Part shown: positions 26,028 through 35,046 of the stretch, piece by piece
Layout of the letters: every line of letters starts with the position of its first letter
Numbering within the stretch: the first letter of the stretch is position 1
From: Planctomycetia bacterium TMED53
GTDB lineage: Bacteria > Planctomycetota > UBA8108 > UBA1146
Direction of reading: 5' to 3'
DNA: 53,280 nucleotides
Assembly (NCBI GenBank): GCA_002167285.1
Contig: NHDG01000019.1
Span: 1 to 53,280 of the forward strand
The notes under the pieces: model-generated
Told to the model about the DNA's origin: nothing
Databases searched by the model: none
Seen by the model: the letters and a program-made list of their open reading frames with translations, nothing else
Position numbers and translations under genes: made by a program

Positions 26028-27811
26028 CGGGCCTCCACTTCAGAAGCACTATTGAGGGCGTTGCGAACAAAGTTTGCTGAAAGGGGTAAACCGCCATAGT
26101 AGTTTTTAGAAACGATTCGACCGGCGATATCCGGATATTCCATCGCCAGTAATCGAGCGAGCTGACCCTGCTGATTTTGTTCGATCACTAACACCGATTC
26201 ATGATCTTCGATGAAAGCTTTGACCTCTTCGTGGAATGGGAAGCTTCGAACCCGTAGGTAAGGAGGTGGAGCTTCCATTTCGGAGAGGACTTCATCGATC
26301 GCCCATTCCGTGGTTCCGCAAGCGATCAATCCCATCGATCCGGTACCGTTTCGAAGAACAGGCTTGGGCAAGTCGACCACCATGCCGGAAATCTTGCGCG
26401 CAATCCGGTCGAGATTTCTGGAGTAGACCTGGGGATCTTCACTGTAGTTGGCATCTTCGTCATGCCCAGAGCCACGCGTGAGATGGGCAGCATCCGGATG
26501 TAAAGTGACACCGGGAATGGTGCGATATGGAATTCCATCACCATCCACATCGCGGTAGCGGCCCCAGTTGTCCAACCTGGCGATGACCTCATCGGTGGCG
26601 ATTTTGCCGCGGTCGAAATCTTTGCTGGGCTCTTCAAGGGGATCACAGATCCAGTTGTTCATACCGAGATCCAAATCAGACATGAAGATCACCGGAGTTT
26701 GGTACTTTTCTGCGAGGTCGTATGCTTGGCATGACATATCGAAGGCCTCACCGGGATTCGCAGGGATCAGCATGGGAAAGCGAGTATCTCCATGGGAATG
26801 AAACGCTACTTGGAGAAGGTCGCTCTGTTGAGTTCTGGTGGGAAGTCCGGTTGAAGGTCCCACTCGTTGAACGTCATAGATGACGGTTGGAATCTCTGTG
26901 AAATATGCGAGGCCAAGATTCTCTGCCATCAGCGAGATTCCGGGCCCACTCGTAGAGGTCATCGATCGAGTACCAGCCCAACCGGCACCTAGTGCCATGC
27001 CCACAGCGGCGAGCTCATCCTCTGCCTGAATGATGACAAATCTGTTATCGCCATTCGGATCTTTTTCCCGAACTTTGCCGATGTGCTTCTCCAGAGACTC
27101 TGCTAGAGAGGAGGCCGGAGTGATCGGGTACCATGCAACGACAGAAACGCCCCCCCAAATCGCTCCTAGTGCAGCGGCTTCGTTGCCATCGACTAGGATT
27201 CGATTCCCTACTTGATCGGCAGGCTCGACTTTATAGGGGTCTTCTTTTTTGAAGTTCTCTTCGGCGTATTGAAGACCTATGTTCGCGGCATCCACGTTGA
27301 GCTGTATCACTTCTTCCTTGCCGGGGAAGACAGATTCGATCGCCTCACGAACTGCAGTGAGGGGAATGTCGAGAAGCCATGCAACCACACCCACATAAAT
27401 CAGGTTCTTTAGTCGAGGACGTAGTTTTGCGTTGTCGATGTTGCGCGCCAACTTGTCGAATGGGACAGGGTATCGGACGAAACCTTCAAAAGCGCTCTCC
27501 GCTGTTTTCCAATCGCTATTGTCGATGACAACAGTTCCCTTGGCGCTCTCTTTCAGGTCTTTACCAATCGTCGCCTGATTGAGCGGTAATAAAACCTGCC
27601 ATGACTCAGCCATCGTTTGCCAGCCTCCTGGACTGACACGAATTTGGTACCAAGTGGGCAATCCTGCGATGTTGGACGGGAACAAATTTTTCGCATTGGC
27701 CGCGAGTCCCATCCTTAGAAGGGCTCGATGGATCACAATATTCGAGGTTTGGCTACCGGTACCATTTGGAGTCGCGATGCGAATCGAAAAGTCGTTCACC
27801 ACCATGCTCAT
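26024..27811 (-). CDS. korA: 2-oxoacid:ferredoxin oxidoreductase, fused gamma-alpha subunit
   Basis: Residues about 1-190 are the gamma domain (IRIATPNGTGSQTSNIVIHRALLRMGL near the start, the phosphate-binding turn), and about 210-595 the alpha domain, with the motif YPITPASSLAE near residue 227 and TSTSGPGISLMAENLGLAY. This gamma-alpha fusion is the normal form of bacterial KorA. The start is placed at the ATG at 27811, which has GGGAG six bases upstream; the open frame extends upstream to 28174 but that part would overlap the TauE gene and lies outside the family. It is coupled to korB by ATGA. It is the TPP-binding partner half of the complex, in the cytoplasm. Confidence 0.92.
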   Translation of the reverse strand: MSMVVNDFSIRIATPNGTGSQTSNIVIHRALLRMGLAANAKNLFPSNIAGLPTWYQIRVSPGGWQTMAESWQVLLPLNQATIGKDLKESAKGTVVIDNSDWKTAESAFEGFVRYPVPFDKLARNIDNAKLRPRLKNLIYVGVVAWLLDIPLTAVREAIESVFPGKEEVIQLNVDAANIGLQYAEENFKKEDPYKVEPADQVGNRILVDGNEAAALGAIWGGVSVVAWYPITPASSLAESLEKHIGKVREKDPNGDNRFVIIQAEDELAAVGMALGAGWAGTRSMTSTSGPGISLMAENLGLAYFTEIPTVIYDVQRVGPSTGLPTRTQQSDLLQVAFHSHGDTRFPMLIPANPGEAFDMSCQAYDLAEKYQTPVIFMSDLDLGMNNWICDPLEEPSKDFDRGKIATDEVIARLDNWGRYRDVDGDGIPYRTIPGVTLHPDAAHLTRGSGHDEDANYSEDPQVYSRNLDRIARKISGMVVDLPKPVLRNGTGSMGLIACGTTEWAIDEVLSEMEAPPPYLRVRSFPFHEEVKAFIEDHESVLVIEQNQQGQLARLLAMEYPDIAGRIVSKNYYGGLPLSANFVRNALNSASEVEAR

Positions 27812-28024
27812 GAGATACTCCCAACACCTTTGGAGTTCCGGAATGAAGCTCCGTCGAGTCCCAAGAGGATCCGCCCCCTTGAGCTCAGAATCAAGTGTTC
27901 CCATTTCGATGCGGTACACTACTGGCTGAGCGAGCTGGTCTGTGAGACTTTGCTGGCCTAGAAGTCTCTCCGGGAGCTTCGGCAGCGCGGAGAATCCTGA
28001 CTTGTTAGAGGATCGGGAGGAATC

Positions 28025-28861
28025 TTGGATTTTGATCCATTGACCCTGGAGCCGGCTCTTTGGGCGATGATTCTTGTGGTGGGCATCATCGCAGGAGTCA
28101 TCAATACCTTGGTGGGTGGTGGCACTTTGCTGATATTGCCACTTCTGATCGAGGTGGTGAGTATTCCTCCGCACCTGGCAAATGGCACCAATCGACTATG
28201 TGTGGCGGTGCAGGCTGCAGTTGCATTATGGGCACTGACCAGAAGGTCGAAGAGATCAGGGGATGAAGTTCCCAAACCGGTTTTGCAGGGGATGCCCTGG
28301 AAAGTGGCGATCGTCATCGGTTTTTCTGCTCTACCAGGCGCATGGTTAGCCAGCGTGCTCAACCCGGAAGCTCTGCGTAAGACTCTTGGTCTACTCGTCC
28401 TTGTCGCTGTCAGCGTATTTATGTTTTCAGGTTCAAAAAATCAGAAGCAAAATTCGCAAGATCATCCCCCAGGCTTTCAAGCGGCCAATCCTACAGGAGT
28501 TGCTGGCTTAGGACTTTTGATCGCTTCCGTCTGTTGTGGATTGTATGGAGGGTTTATCGGTGCAGGGATCGGGGCGTTTATCATTTTGATGTTTTCGACT
28601 TCAGGGATCGATATTGAACGTGCCGTCCGTTGGAAGGTGTTCCTTGTCTGGTTGCTCTCCACTGTTTCGGGAATCTACTACCTCTGGGTCGGGAATTTCT
28701 CCCTGTCGGTGGCGATTCCATTGCTCATCGCCTATTCCATCGGTGGATTTCTCGGGGCGCGCTTGATCGTTCATGGAGGCAAAAAGTGGTTGAGACCCTT
28801 AGTTGGCGTGATCAGCGCTTCATTGGCCTTGATGATGCTCTTTGGGGATTCGCTTCGTTAA
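28025..28861 (+). CDS. TauE/SafE family sulfite-exporter-like membrane protein
   Basis: The 278-residue protein has about eight hydrophobic segments and the two family repeats: GVINTLVGGGTLLILPLL in the first half and a matching GLYGGFIGAGIGAFIILM in the second. TauE/SafE proteins export small organic or sulphur anions such as sulfoacetate or sulfite; the substrate here is unknown. It begins with TTG behind GGGAGG. Divergent from korA, with 213 bases between; no further structure could be named there. Confidence 0.88.
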   Translation: MDFDPLTLEPALWAMILVVGIIAGVINTLVGGGTLLILPLLIEVVSIPPHLANGTNRLCVAVQAAVALWALTRRSKRSGDEVPKPVLQGMPWKVAIVIGFSALPGAWLASVLNPEALRKTLGLLVLVAVSVFMFSGSKNQKQNSQDHPPGFQAANPTGVAGLGLLIASVCCGLYGGFIGAGIGAFIILMFSTSGIDIERAVRWKVFLVWLLSTVSGIYYLWVGNFSLSVAIPLLIAYSIGGFLGARLIVHGGKKWLRPLVGVISASLALMMLFGDSLR

Positions 28862-29167
28862 AGCTGAATCGCCTTCAGGGCTCATATATAGCCGGATTGG
28901 TGCTATGTAGACTCGTCTATCAGGAGTAATATGGATGAATAGACTCAGGGGAACTTTCCTTCAAGGGAATTCGATCCTGATTCGACTATATTTCAGTCTT
29001 GGGTCGTTGCTGGCCCCACTATCCCGCAATGTGGGGCGCCGGCAGCTTGTGCTGCAGGAAGTGCATTTTGATTCGCCCTTCAGAGCGCGCCCCGCTGAGA
29101 TTCCAAATGTTGGGTTTTTGACCACAGGTTGCTTTGGCTACAGAGGTATTGGATACGAGGTTTTTGG
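28862..29167 (+). promoter_or_regulatory. 306-base leader with two stem-loops and a weak 78-codon reading frame
   Basis: No clear gene fills this gap. Two perfect inverted repeats lie close together: CCCCAC/GTGGGG at 29014-29036 (loop 11) and GCAGC/GCTGC at 29042-29055 (loop 4), probably part of the DHOR leader or a transcription stop. A reading frame at 28935-29171 (78 residues) has an AGGAG ten bases before its ATG and ends in ATGA over the DHOR start, but its sequence lacks any known pattern and its codons look random. I treat it as possible leader peptide, not a proven gene. Confidence 0.35.
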
Positions 29168-30652
29168 ATGAAATTTCACCTTCACCGCCTCTCGGTTTTT
29201 GCGTCGGTATGGATGCTCCTGATCGCTCTGATGGCGCCGAGTTCTCTCGACGCTAGGGATTTCATGCGCGGCGATATCAACGAGGATGGATCCGTCAATA
29301 TCGCTGACGGTGTGAACATGCTCGATTACATGTTTGTGAGTGGTTTTACCTATTGCGTCGATGCCAATGACATCGACGACGACGGCGATGTGAACGTCAC
29401 CGATGCCGTCAATTTGTTTGGTTACCTCTTTTCTGGAGCAAGTCCTCCGGCAGCACCCTTTACGGTGTGCGGACCTGATCCCACCCCCGATTCCCTGGGT
29501 TGTGAAAGCTACGCCACGTGCACGATGGGCGATGCGATTCCGGGACTTGATCAGGATACCTTTGAATCCTTTGTTCGCGGGCGTGAATTGACAGCGAAGC
29601 AGTTTTCTCCGGAAGAGGGGCTCGGTCCTTTCTACAATGCGGTCAGCTGCGCATCTTGTCACAGTACTCCTGTTGTCGGCGGATCAGCGCCCCTTTACCG
29701 CAACTTCTTCTTTGCTGCAGTGGGGCAGTTGGGAAGCCAATCACCGATTTGGGATCCTCCTGGGGTTCCTAGTATTGTCATGCCCAGCTACACCTATCCC
29801 TTCGGTCCACGACCTGCGTTCCCTGATCCATCACAGGTTGGAAATCAACCAGTGACGGTCGCCCAGAGAAATGCACCTCCTGGGTTGGGAGTGGGTCTCT
29901 TCGAGCAGGTTTCTAATCAAGAGATCGCTTCTCGCGCAGACCCCGCTGACAGTGACGGCGACGGCATCAGTGGCCGCTTTAACACCGACGGTTTTGGCAA
30001 TATGGGCCGATTCGGATACAAGCTGCAGGCCAACTTCCTCGAGGCCTTCTTGAGGGGGGCGATCAACAACCAAATGGGGATCACCACCGATCCCTTCTTT
30101 GGTTCTTCTGGAATCGTAAGTTCTTCAATGATGCAGGTGGGAGCGTCCTATGACGAATCAACCATCGATGGAGACAGTGTCGCCGATCCAGAGATTTCAG
30201 TCGTAGACTTCGGTGACATCGTCATCTTTTCGCAGTTTGTCGCACCTTCGCCTACAGGAGAGATGGGACCTGAAGAACAGCTCGGGGAAGAAATTTTCGC
30301 TGATTTGGGCTGTGTGAAGTGTCACGTACCCGAGATCGAATCCGCTTACGGCCCCCTCGCCGCCTACACCGACTTACTCCTCCACGATATGGGGCCTGAG
30401 TTGGCTGATGGGATTTCGATGGGGATGCCGCAGTTCAGCCCGATTTCTCCGAATACCACCGGAAGTGAATGGCGTACCCAGCCATTGTGGGGAGTTCGTT
30501 TGCACGGACCTTGGCTCCATGATGGTCGGGCAGATACCCTTCATGAGGCGATCATTCTTCATGGTGGAGAAGCCGAAAGTATCAGGCAAGCCTACGAGGC
30601 ATTGCCTGCCGCAGATCAAGAAGCGGTGATTCGATTCTTGGAGGCGCTGTAA
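29168..30652 (+). CDS. Di-heme oxidoreductase (DHOR) with N-terminal dockerin pair
   Basis: The ATG at 29168 has GAGG eight bases upstream. The protein has a signal peptide (LLIALMAPSSL), then two dockerin-type calcium loops at about residues 34-100 (GDINEDGSVNIADG; DDDGDVNVTDA) with a Cys tail CGPDPTPDSLGC. The remaining part, about 125-494, is a di-haem peroxidase-like oxidoreductase of the DHOR family with heme motifs CASCH (161-165) and CVKCH (382-386). So the dockerins come before the enzyme, opposite to the usual order. It is probably periplasmic or extracellular and takes or gives electrons, with peroxidase activity unproven. The stop overlaps the next DHOR gene by one base (TAATG). 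Confidence 0.88.
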   Translation: MKFHLHRLSVFASVWMLLIALMAPSSLDARDFMRGDINEDGSVNIADGVNMLDYMFVSGFTYCVDANDIDDDGDVNVTDAVNLFGYLFSGASPPAAPFTVCGPDPTPDSLGCESYATCTMGDAIPGLDQDTFESFVRGRELTAKQFSPEEGLGPFYNAVSCASCHSTPVVGGSAPLYRNFFFAAVGQLGSQSPIWDPPGVPSIVMPSYTYPFGPRPAFPDPSQVGNQPVTVAQRNAPPGLGVGLFEQVSNQEIASRADPADSDGDGISGRFNTDGFGNMGRFGYKLQANFLEAFLRGAINNQMGITTDPFFGSSGIVSSSMMQVGASYDESTIDGDSVADPEISVVDFGDIVIFSQFVAPSPTGEMGPEEQLGEEIFADLGCVKCHVPEIESAYGPLAAYTDLLLHDMGPELADGISMGMPQFSPISPNTTGSEWRTQPLWGVRLHGPWLHDGRADTLHEAIILHGGEAESIRQAYEALPAADQEAVIRFLEAL

Positions 30653-31818
30653 TGAAAAACAAATATCGCGAGGTTCTCTTCGTGGCATTTCTCTTCTGCA
30701 CCGCGCTGCTCTTCTCAAATATGAGCACTGCCGTAGGCGAGATCATTGACGATTCCACACCTGTTCCCCCTGTCGGCGATTGGGGAGGCCCGGATCGTGT
30801 TCTGACCGCCGTTGAATTGGAACAGTGGATTCGCGGACGCAAAGTCTTCGACAAGGATTGGCGTCAGTCCGATGGCCTCGGCACCCCTGACATGAATGCG
30901 GATTCTTGCCGTGCTTGTCACCAAGATCCGGTCATCGGTGCGGGGGGGGCACTCGACACCAACGTCACCCAGTTTGGAAGCGACAATGGCGGCGCAGGGC
31001 CCTTTGTGCTCCTGCCCGGTGGGCTCGTTGCCAGTAAGTTGCGCCGACCTGATACTCCCGGTAGGGAAGATGCAGATCCCAGTGCGGATCTGTTTGAGCA
31101 AAGACAGACTCCCTCCCTCCTTGGGGCAGGACTCATCGACGGAATTGCAGACAGTGTGATTCTGGCGAATGAAGATCCTCTCGATAATGACGGAGACGGA
31201 GTCCGTGGTGTTGCCCGATTCATCGATACTGGAAGCGCGTTAGAGGTCGGCAAGTTCGGTTGGAAATCTCAGATTCCCACCGTTTCAGATTTCGTTCGCG
31301 ATGCCTTGGGTGGCGAGATTGGCTTGACCGTCTTTGACGATGGTCGAGGTTTTGGAATTTTGACCGACAGTGACAATGTTCCTGATCCAGAAGTTTCGCT
31401 CCAGGACTACGATGATCTGATCTTCTACAATCAGCATCTTGCGGCACCACCAAGAGCGGGTGGCGAGGTTGCTGCCGGTGAAGCACTGTTTGCATCGGTG
31501 GGCTGTGCCACTTGCCATATTCCGGAGCTCCCCGGGACTAATGGCCCTGTTCCACTTTATTCGAATCTGCTGCTTCACGACATTCACGACTCAGACTTCC
31601 GTGGAACTGCAGAACCGGATGCTGGTGTGGGTTTGTACCGCACGCCACCGCTCTGGGGATTAAGGAAATCTGCGCCCTACTTGCACGATGGCAGGGCAAC
31701 GACCATCGAGGACGCCATCGAGCAGCATTTCGATGAAGCGGAAAATGCCCGACTCAACTACGAAGCATTGACGGACTCCGAGAGAGAGCAATTGTTGCTC
31801 TTCCTTCAGGATCTCTAA
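30652..31818 (+). CDS. Second di-heme oxidoreductase (DHOR)
   Basis: The 388-residue protein has a signal peptide (VLFVAFLFCTALLF) and two heme motifs, CRACH (86-90) and CATCH (285-289). Both are in the same setting as in the preceding gene (LFASVGCATCHIPELPG here, IFADLGCVKCHVPEIES there), and the ends match too (APYLHDGRATTIEDAI, PWLHDGRADTLHEAI). The two are diverged copies; this one lacks the dockerin part. They start with overlap, so they are probably made in equal amounts and may act as a pair. A strong hairpin follows the gene. Confidence 0.9.
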   Translation: MKNKYREVLFVAFLFCTALLFSNMSTAVGEIIDDSTPVPPVGDWGGPDRVLTAVELEQWIRGRKVFDKDWRQSDGLGTPDMNADSCRACHQDPVIGAGGALDTNVTQFGSDNGGAGPFVLLPGGLVASKLRRPDTPGREDADPSADLFEQRQTPSLLGAGLIDGIADSVILANEDPLDNDGDGVRGVARFIDTGSALEVGKFGWKSQIPTVSDFVRDALGGEIGLTVFDDGRGFGILTDSDNVPDPEVSLQDYDDLIFYNQHLAAPPRAGGEVAAGEALFASVGCATCHIPELPGTNGPVPLYSNLLLHDIHDSDFRGTAEPDAGVGLYRTPPLWGLRKSAPYLHDGRATTIEDAIEQHFDEAENARLNYEALTDSEREQLLLFLQDL

Positions 31819-31844
31819 ATCGCTACTCGATCCCTGATATTAGG

Positions 31845-31885
31845 ACCGCCCGTGATTCACACCTTGCGTTTGGATCACGGGCGGT
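31845..31885 (+). terminator. Twelve-pair perfect hairpin after the DHOR pair
   Basis: ACCGCCCGTGAT (31845-31856) and ATCACGGGCGGT (31874-31885) are perfect complements with a 17-base loop, starting 26 bases after the DHOR stop. The tract after it (ATTTCATCT) is only weakly T-rich. A terminator or mRNA-end structure is most likely. Confidence 0.65.
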
Positions 31886-31936
31886 ATTTCATCTAAGCGA
31901 CACGAAACTGATGTTGTCTTGACCGGAGTCGCTGAT

Positions 31937-33151
31937 TTGAAACGATTGCCTTCGACCCTTCTCTTGCCATTTCTCGTTCTGTTGAGTGCATGCTGCGCCA
32001 CGGAGAATCCAACGATTGAACGGGTTCCCCTTTTGGCGGAAGGATATGCCTACCCATATCAGATTCTGCATCGGTTGAAGGGGGTTGCGCGAATTGGTTG
32101 GTTCCACGATGCCACCGGTTGTCCCATCGATGTGGACTCTGCAACTGAGGTGATGGGCAAAGCATTGGCCCAATGGAATCTCACTGGAAGCGTCGCGTTT
32201 GAAGAAGCGGAAAGCCTCGACGATGCCGCTGTCATAATCCGTTGGCAATCGCGGGAGGTACGTGGCAGAGCTAGATTTGGCAATACGGAATCTGTTTTGG
32301 CACAGGTGGTGAAATCAGCCGATTCGGGTGTCATGGAGATTGTTTTAAACAGTTCGCTGAAGTGGCATATGGGGCCGAGGAAAACTGATCACCTGGAGCA
32401 ACCTGCGGAAGTGAGGGGTGTACCTCCCAGATTTCCGGATCTTCCTGAGCCTCACTTATATTCAGTCGTGATGCATGAGGGCGGTCATGTTCTTGGATTA
32501 GGGCATGTCGAATTGATAGATTCGGTAATGCAGCCCCTGCAGGGACACACGGTGAACAAACCGTCCTCCGGTGATTTGGCGGGAGTTCGCAGCCTATACG
32601 GAAGTGATGAGCCTTCTGGCAAAGGTGACATTCAAATCGTCTGCAAGAATCCTGAAGGAGAAGATTATTTAGCCGCTCCAATTCTCAGGGAGATCGCTCC
32701 CGCCGATCGGGTCAGAGCTTTCGTTGTCGATCTCGACGGGGATGAGAAAGATGAGATCTTGTTACTTCAATCATCTCAATCCTGGAAACCTGGCACCGGT
32801 TTGTTGTTGTTGTCTTTCGATGAGCGATCTTTGCTGAAGCGGACTTATGGACCATTGCCTGCAGCAATTGACGGGTCTTCACCAATTTGTTTCGGCCGAA
32901 CCACTTCGGGCGATGGGATCATTGCTCATCCGACTAAAGACGGTCGCTACTATGGACTGATATTTTATGCTGGGCGTTTACCGGTCAAACCATGTATACA
33001 AGGTACTCCTTGGGAGTCGATGAGTGGTGGAGGTGGAGATCGAGATGGAGATGGGATTCTAGATTCCCCCATCGTTGGGATCTCACCAATGGGGGCTTGT
33101 GATCTGGATGGCGATGGATACGAGGAAACCCTTTTACTTGAAGCGAACTGA
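31937..33151 (+). CDS. Matrixin-like (M10/M12 type) zinc metalloprotease lipoprotein
   Basis: The zinc site HEGGHVLGLGH has His180, His184 and His190 (start at 31937), followed by a SVMQP Met-turn, the metzincin pattern HExxHxxGxxH. A signal segment with LLSAC (lipobox-like Cys) follows the start, so the protein is probably lipid-anchored. The C-terminal third has DLDGDEKDEI and DLDGDGYEE, Asp-rich calcium-loop segments as in FG-GAP/VCBS repeats. I prefer TTG at 31937, with GGAG eight bases before it, over TTG at 31919, which has none. It is convergent with ftsY, one base between stops. Substrate is unknown. Confidence 0.82.
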   Translation: MKRLPSTLLLPFLVLLSACCATENPTIERVPLLAEGYAYPYQILHRLKGVARIGWFHDATGCPIDVDSATEVMGKALAQWNLTGSVAFEEAESLDDAAVIIRWQSREVRGRARFGNTESVLAQVVKSADSGVMEIVLNSSLKWHMGPRKTDHLEQPAEVRGVPPRFPDLPEPHLYSVVMHEGGHVLGLGHVELIDSVMQPLQGHTVNKPSSGDLAGVRSLYGSDEPSGKGDIQIVCKNPEGEDYLAAPILREIAPADRVRAFVVDLDGDEKDEILLLQSSQSWKPGTGLLLLSFDERSLLKRTYGPLPAAIDGSSPICFGRTTSGDGIIAHPTKDGRYYGLIFYAGRLPVKPCIQGTPWESMSGGGGDRDGDGILDSPIVGISPMGACDLDGDGYEETLLLEAN

Positions 33152-33152
33152 T

Positions 33153-34109
33153 CTAATCGAAGAGAGCGTCGATAAACTGGTCAGGGTCAAAGGTCTGTAG
33201 ATCTTCGACCCCTTCACCGACTCCGATGTACTTCACCGGAAGACTCAACTCTTCAAGAATCGGGAAGATGACTCCTCCACGGGCAGTTCCATCGAGCTTC
33301 GTCAGAACCAAACCGGTCACTGGCATCACTTCATTGAACGCTCGGGTTTGTTGGATCGCATTTTGGCCGGTGGTGGCATCGAGAACCTGCAAGACTTCAT
33401 GGGGAGCGTCAGGCATGTTTCGACTGATGACTCTGCCGATCTTTCCCAACTGATCCATCAACGGTTTCTCCGTATGCAAGCGACCAGCAGTGTCGATCAT
33501 GAGGATATCGGCACCCTTTTCTTCAGCGGTCTTCACGGCGTCGAAGACAACTGAGGCGGGGTCTGCACCCTCTGCTCCACGAACCATGTCAACTCCGAGA
33601 CGATCACTCCAAATCCCGAGCTGGTCTGCTGCGGCCGCACGAAAAGTGTCCCCTGCGGCGAGGACGATGCTGCGACCTTCAGAGCGCCATTGGTGCGCAA
33701 GTTTGGCGATTGATGTGGTTTTACCGACACCGTTTACTCCGGCGACGACGATGACTGTGGTTTTATTTTCCGCCCAGCCAATCGAAGATCCGTCACTGAG
33801 TTTTTCACGCAATTTTGATTTCAGGAAAGGAACAATCTCTTCGGCGTCGAAATCTCGATCTTTATAGGCATCGCGAAGTTGGTCGCAGAGATCCATCGCC
33901 AAGCCGGGACCGAAGTCGGATTCGATGAGGAGTGTTTCGACCTCCTCAAGGAGATCGTCATCCAGTTTACGACCAACCCCAAAGAGGGAAGTCAGGGCAT
34001 CTCTGGTTTTACCGAGACCTCTTCGAAGGCGCTCGAATGCCCCAACATTTTCCTCTTCGCCCTCTTTTTTGTCTGGCGAAGATTTACCGAAGAGTCGATC
34101 AAAAATCAT
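33153..34109 (-). CDS. ftsY: Signal recognition particle receptor FtsY
   Basis: The 318-residue GTPase holds all SRP-GTPase motifs: GVNGVGKTT (residues 124-132), DTFRAAAADQL, DTAGRLHTE and TKLDGTARGG. It receives SRP-ribosome complexes at the membrane for co-translational insertion. The acidic N-terminal A domain is very short, as is normal outside the enterobacteria. The start ATG has GGAG seven bases upstream and overlaps the nusB stop by four bases. It is the last gene in a ribH-nusB-ftsY operon. Confidence 0.97.
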   Translation of the reverse strand: MIFDRLFGKSSPDKKEGEEENVGAFERLRRGLGKTRDALTSLFGVGRKLDDDLLEEVETLLIESDFGPGLAMDLCDQLRDAYKDRDFDAEEIVPFLKSKLREKLSDGSSIGWAENKTTVIVVAGVNGVGKTTSIAKLAHQWRSEGRSIVLAAGDTFRAAAADQLGIWSDRLGVDMVRGAEGADPASVVFDAVKTAEEKGADILMIDTAGRLHTEKPLMDQLGKIGRVISRNMPDAPHEVLQVLDATTGQNAIQQTRAFNEVMPVTGLVLTKLDGTARGGVIFPILEELSLPVKYIGVGEGVEDLQTFDPDQFIDALFD

Positions 34110-34546
34110 GTGGGCTCTCCATGATCATTTTGGGTTTCTCTCAGCAGGCGATCGAGGATGCCATTAACAAAGGAAGCTGACTTCTCAGTGGAGAATCTTT
34201 TGACGATCTCCAGAGCTTCGTCGATGGCGACCTTTGGAGGGATGTCGTCGAGATGTTTCAACTCGGTGGCAGCGATTCTTAAAGTGTTTCGATCGATGAC
34301 GGCCATTCGGGATAGTTTCCAGCGCTCGCTGGCGGCATCAATCCACTCATCGATCTCCGGAGAATGTTGCCAATAGGTTTCTACCAGAGTTAGGGCAAAT
34401 TCTCGTGAATCGGGCATAGCACCCAGGTCATCGAGTGTTTCCTCCGCTAATTGACGACTAGATTCATGTCCTTGTTGATCCCATTGATAGAGGCATTGGA
34501 GAGCGAGTTCGCGGGCTCTCCGGCGAGGGCCGGTACTGTGACTCAT
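34106..34546 (-). CDS. nusB: Transcription antitermination factor NusB
   Basis: The 146-residue protein starts RRRARELALQCLYQWD and ends with IDEALEIVKRFSTEKSASFVNGILDRLLRE, the two ends of the NusB all-helical fold. NusB binds boxA RNA with ribosomal protein S10 in rRNA antitermination. It overlaps ribH and ftsY by four bases each (ATGA), and ribH-nusB is a widespread gene pair. Confidence 0.96.
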   Translation of the reverse strand: MSHSTGPRRRARELALQCLYQWDQQGHESSRQLAEETLDDLGAMPDSREFALTLVETYWQHSPEIDEWIDAASERWKLSRMAVIDRNTLRIAATELKHLDDIPPKVAIDEALEIVKRFSTEKSASFVNGILDRLLRETQNDHGEPT

Positions 34547-35046
34547 TGGGAAACCCTCCCCATCGATCGAATCAGGTTAGCCATCTCAACCGCCGCTTCA
34601 GCACAGTCTCGACCTTTATCACTGTGATCTCCGCCGCTCCGGGCCATCGCTTGTTCACGGTTGTCTGTAGTGAGGACACCAAAGATGATCGGCGGGCAGA
34701 GCATGTTCGAGGAGTTGTACTCGCATTGAATCTTCATCAGGGCATCCGCACATGGGCCAGCGACGAAATCGAAGTGGGGAGTTTCGCCACGAATAACACA
34801 ACCTAGAGTGATGATGGCATCGAAGGTCGAGGGCCTTCCGTCCACCATCTCGCGGACAACTCGCGGAATTTCGTAGGCTCCGGGTACTGATGTGGTGGTG
34901 ATGTCGTCACTGGCTACTTCAAGTCCCTCAAGTCTGCTTAGAGCTGATGCGAGAAGACGGTCGCAAGGTTCCCCGCTGAATCGGGAAGTAACAATCCCGA
35001 TCTTCAGGCCTTTGCCAGTGATCGAACCACGGAATTCGGTGACCAT
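34543..35046 (-). CDS. ribH: 6,7-dimethyl-8-ribityllumazine synthase
   Basis: This 167-residue enzyme makes lumazine, the precursor of riboflavin, from a pyrimidine and a four-carbon phosphate. Conserved parts are VTSRF near the start, VPGAYEIP, ITLGCVIRGETPHFDFV with the catalytic His, and FGVLTTDN. Normal length. It is first in the operon with nusB and ftsY. The 202 bases upstream contain no clear FMN riboswitch. Confidence 0.96.
   Translation of the reverse strand: MVTEFRGSITGKGLKIGIVTSRFSGEPCDRLLASALSRLEGLEVASDDITTTSVPGAYEIPRVVREMVDGRPSTFDAIITLGCVIRGETPHFDFVAGPCADALMKIQCEYNSSNMLCPPIIFGVLTTDNREQAMARSGGDHSDKGRDCAEAAVEMANLIRSMGRVSQ

Noticed and set aside
26240-26256. TTCGAACCC, like the T-arm of a tRNA
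   Set aside because: It lies inside korA in the reading frame, with no acceptor stem or anticodon arm around it.
27812-28174. N-terminal extension of korA to 28174
   Set aside because: It would overlap the TauE start region on the other strand, and its low-complexity, His/Gln-rich sequence is unlike the family.
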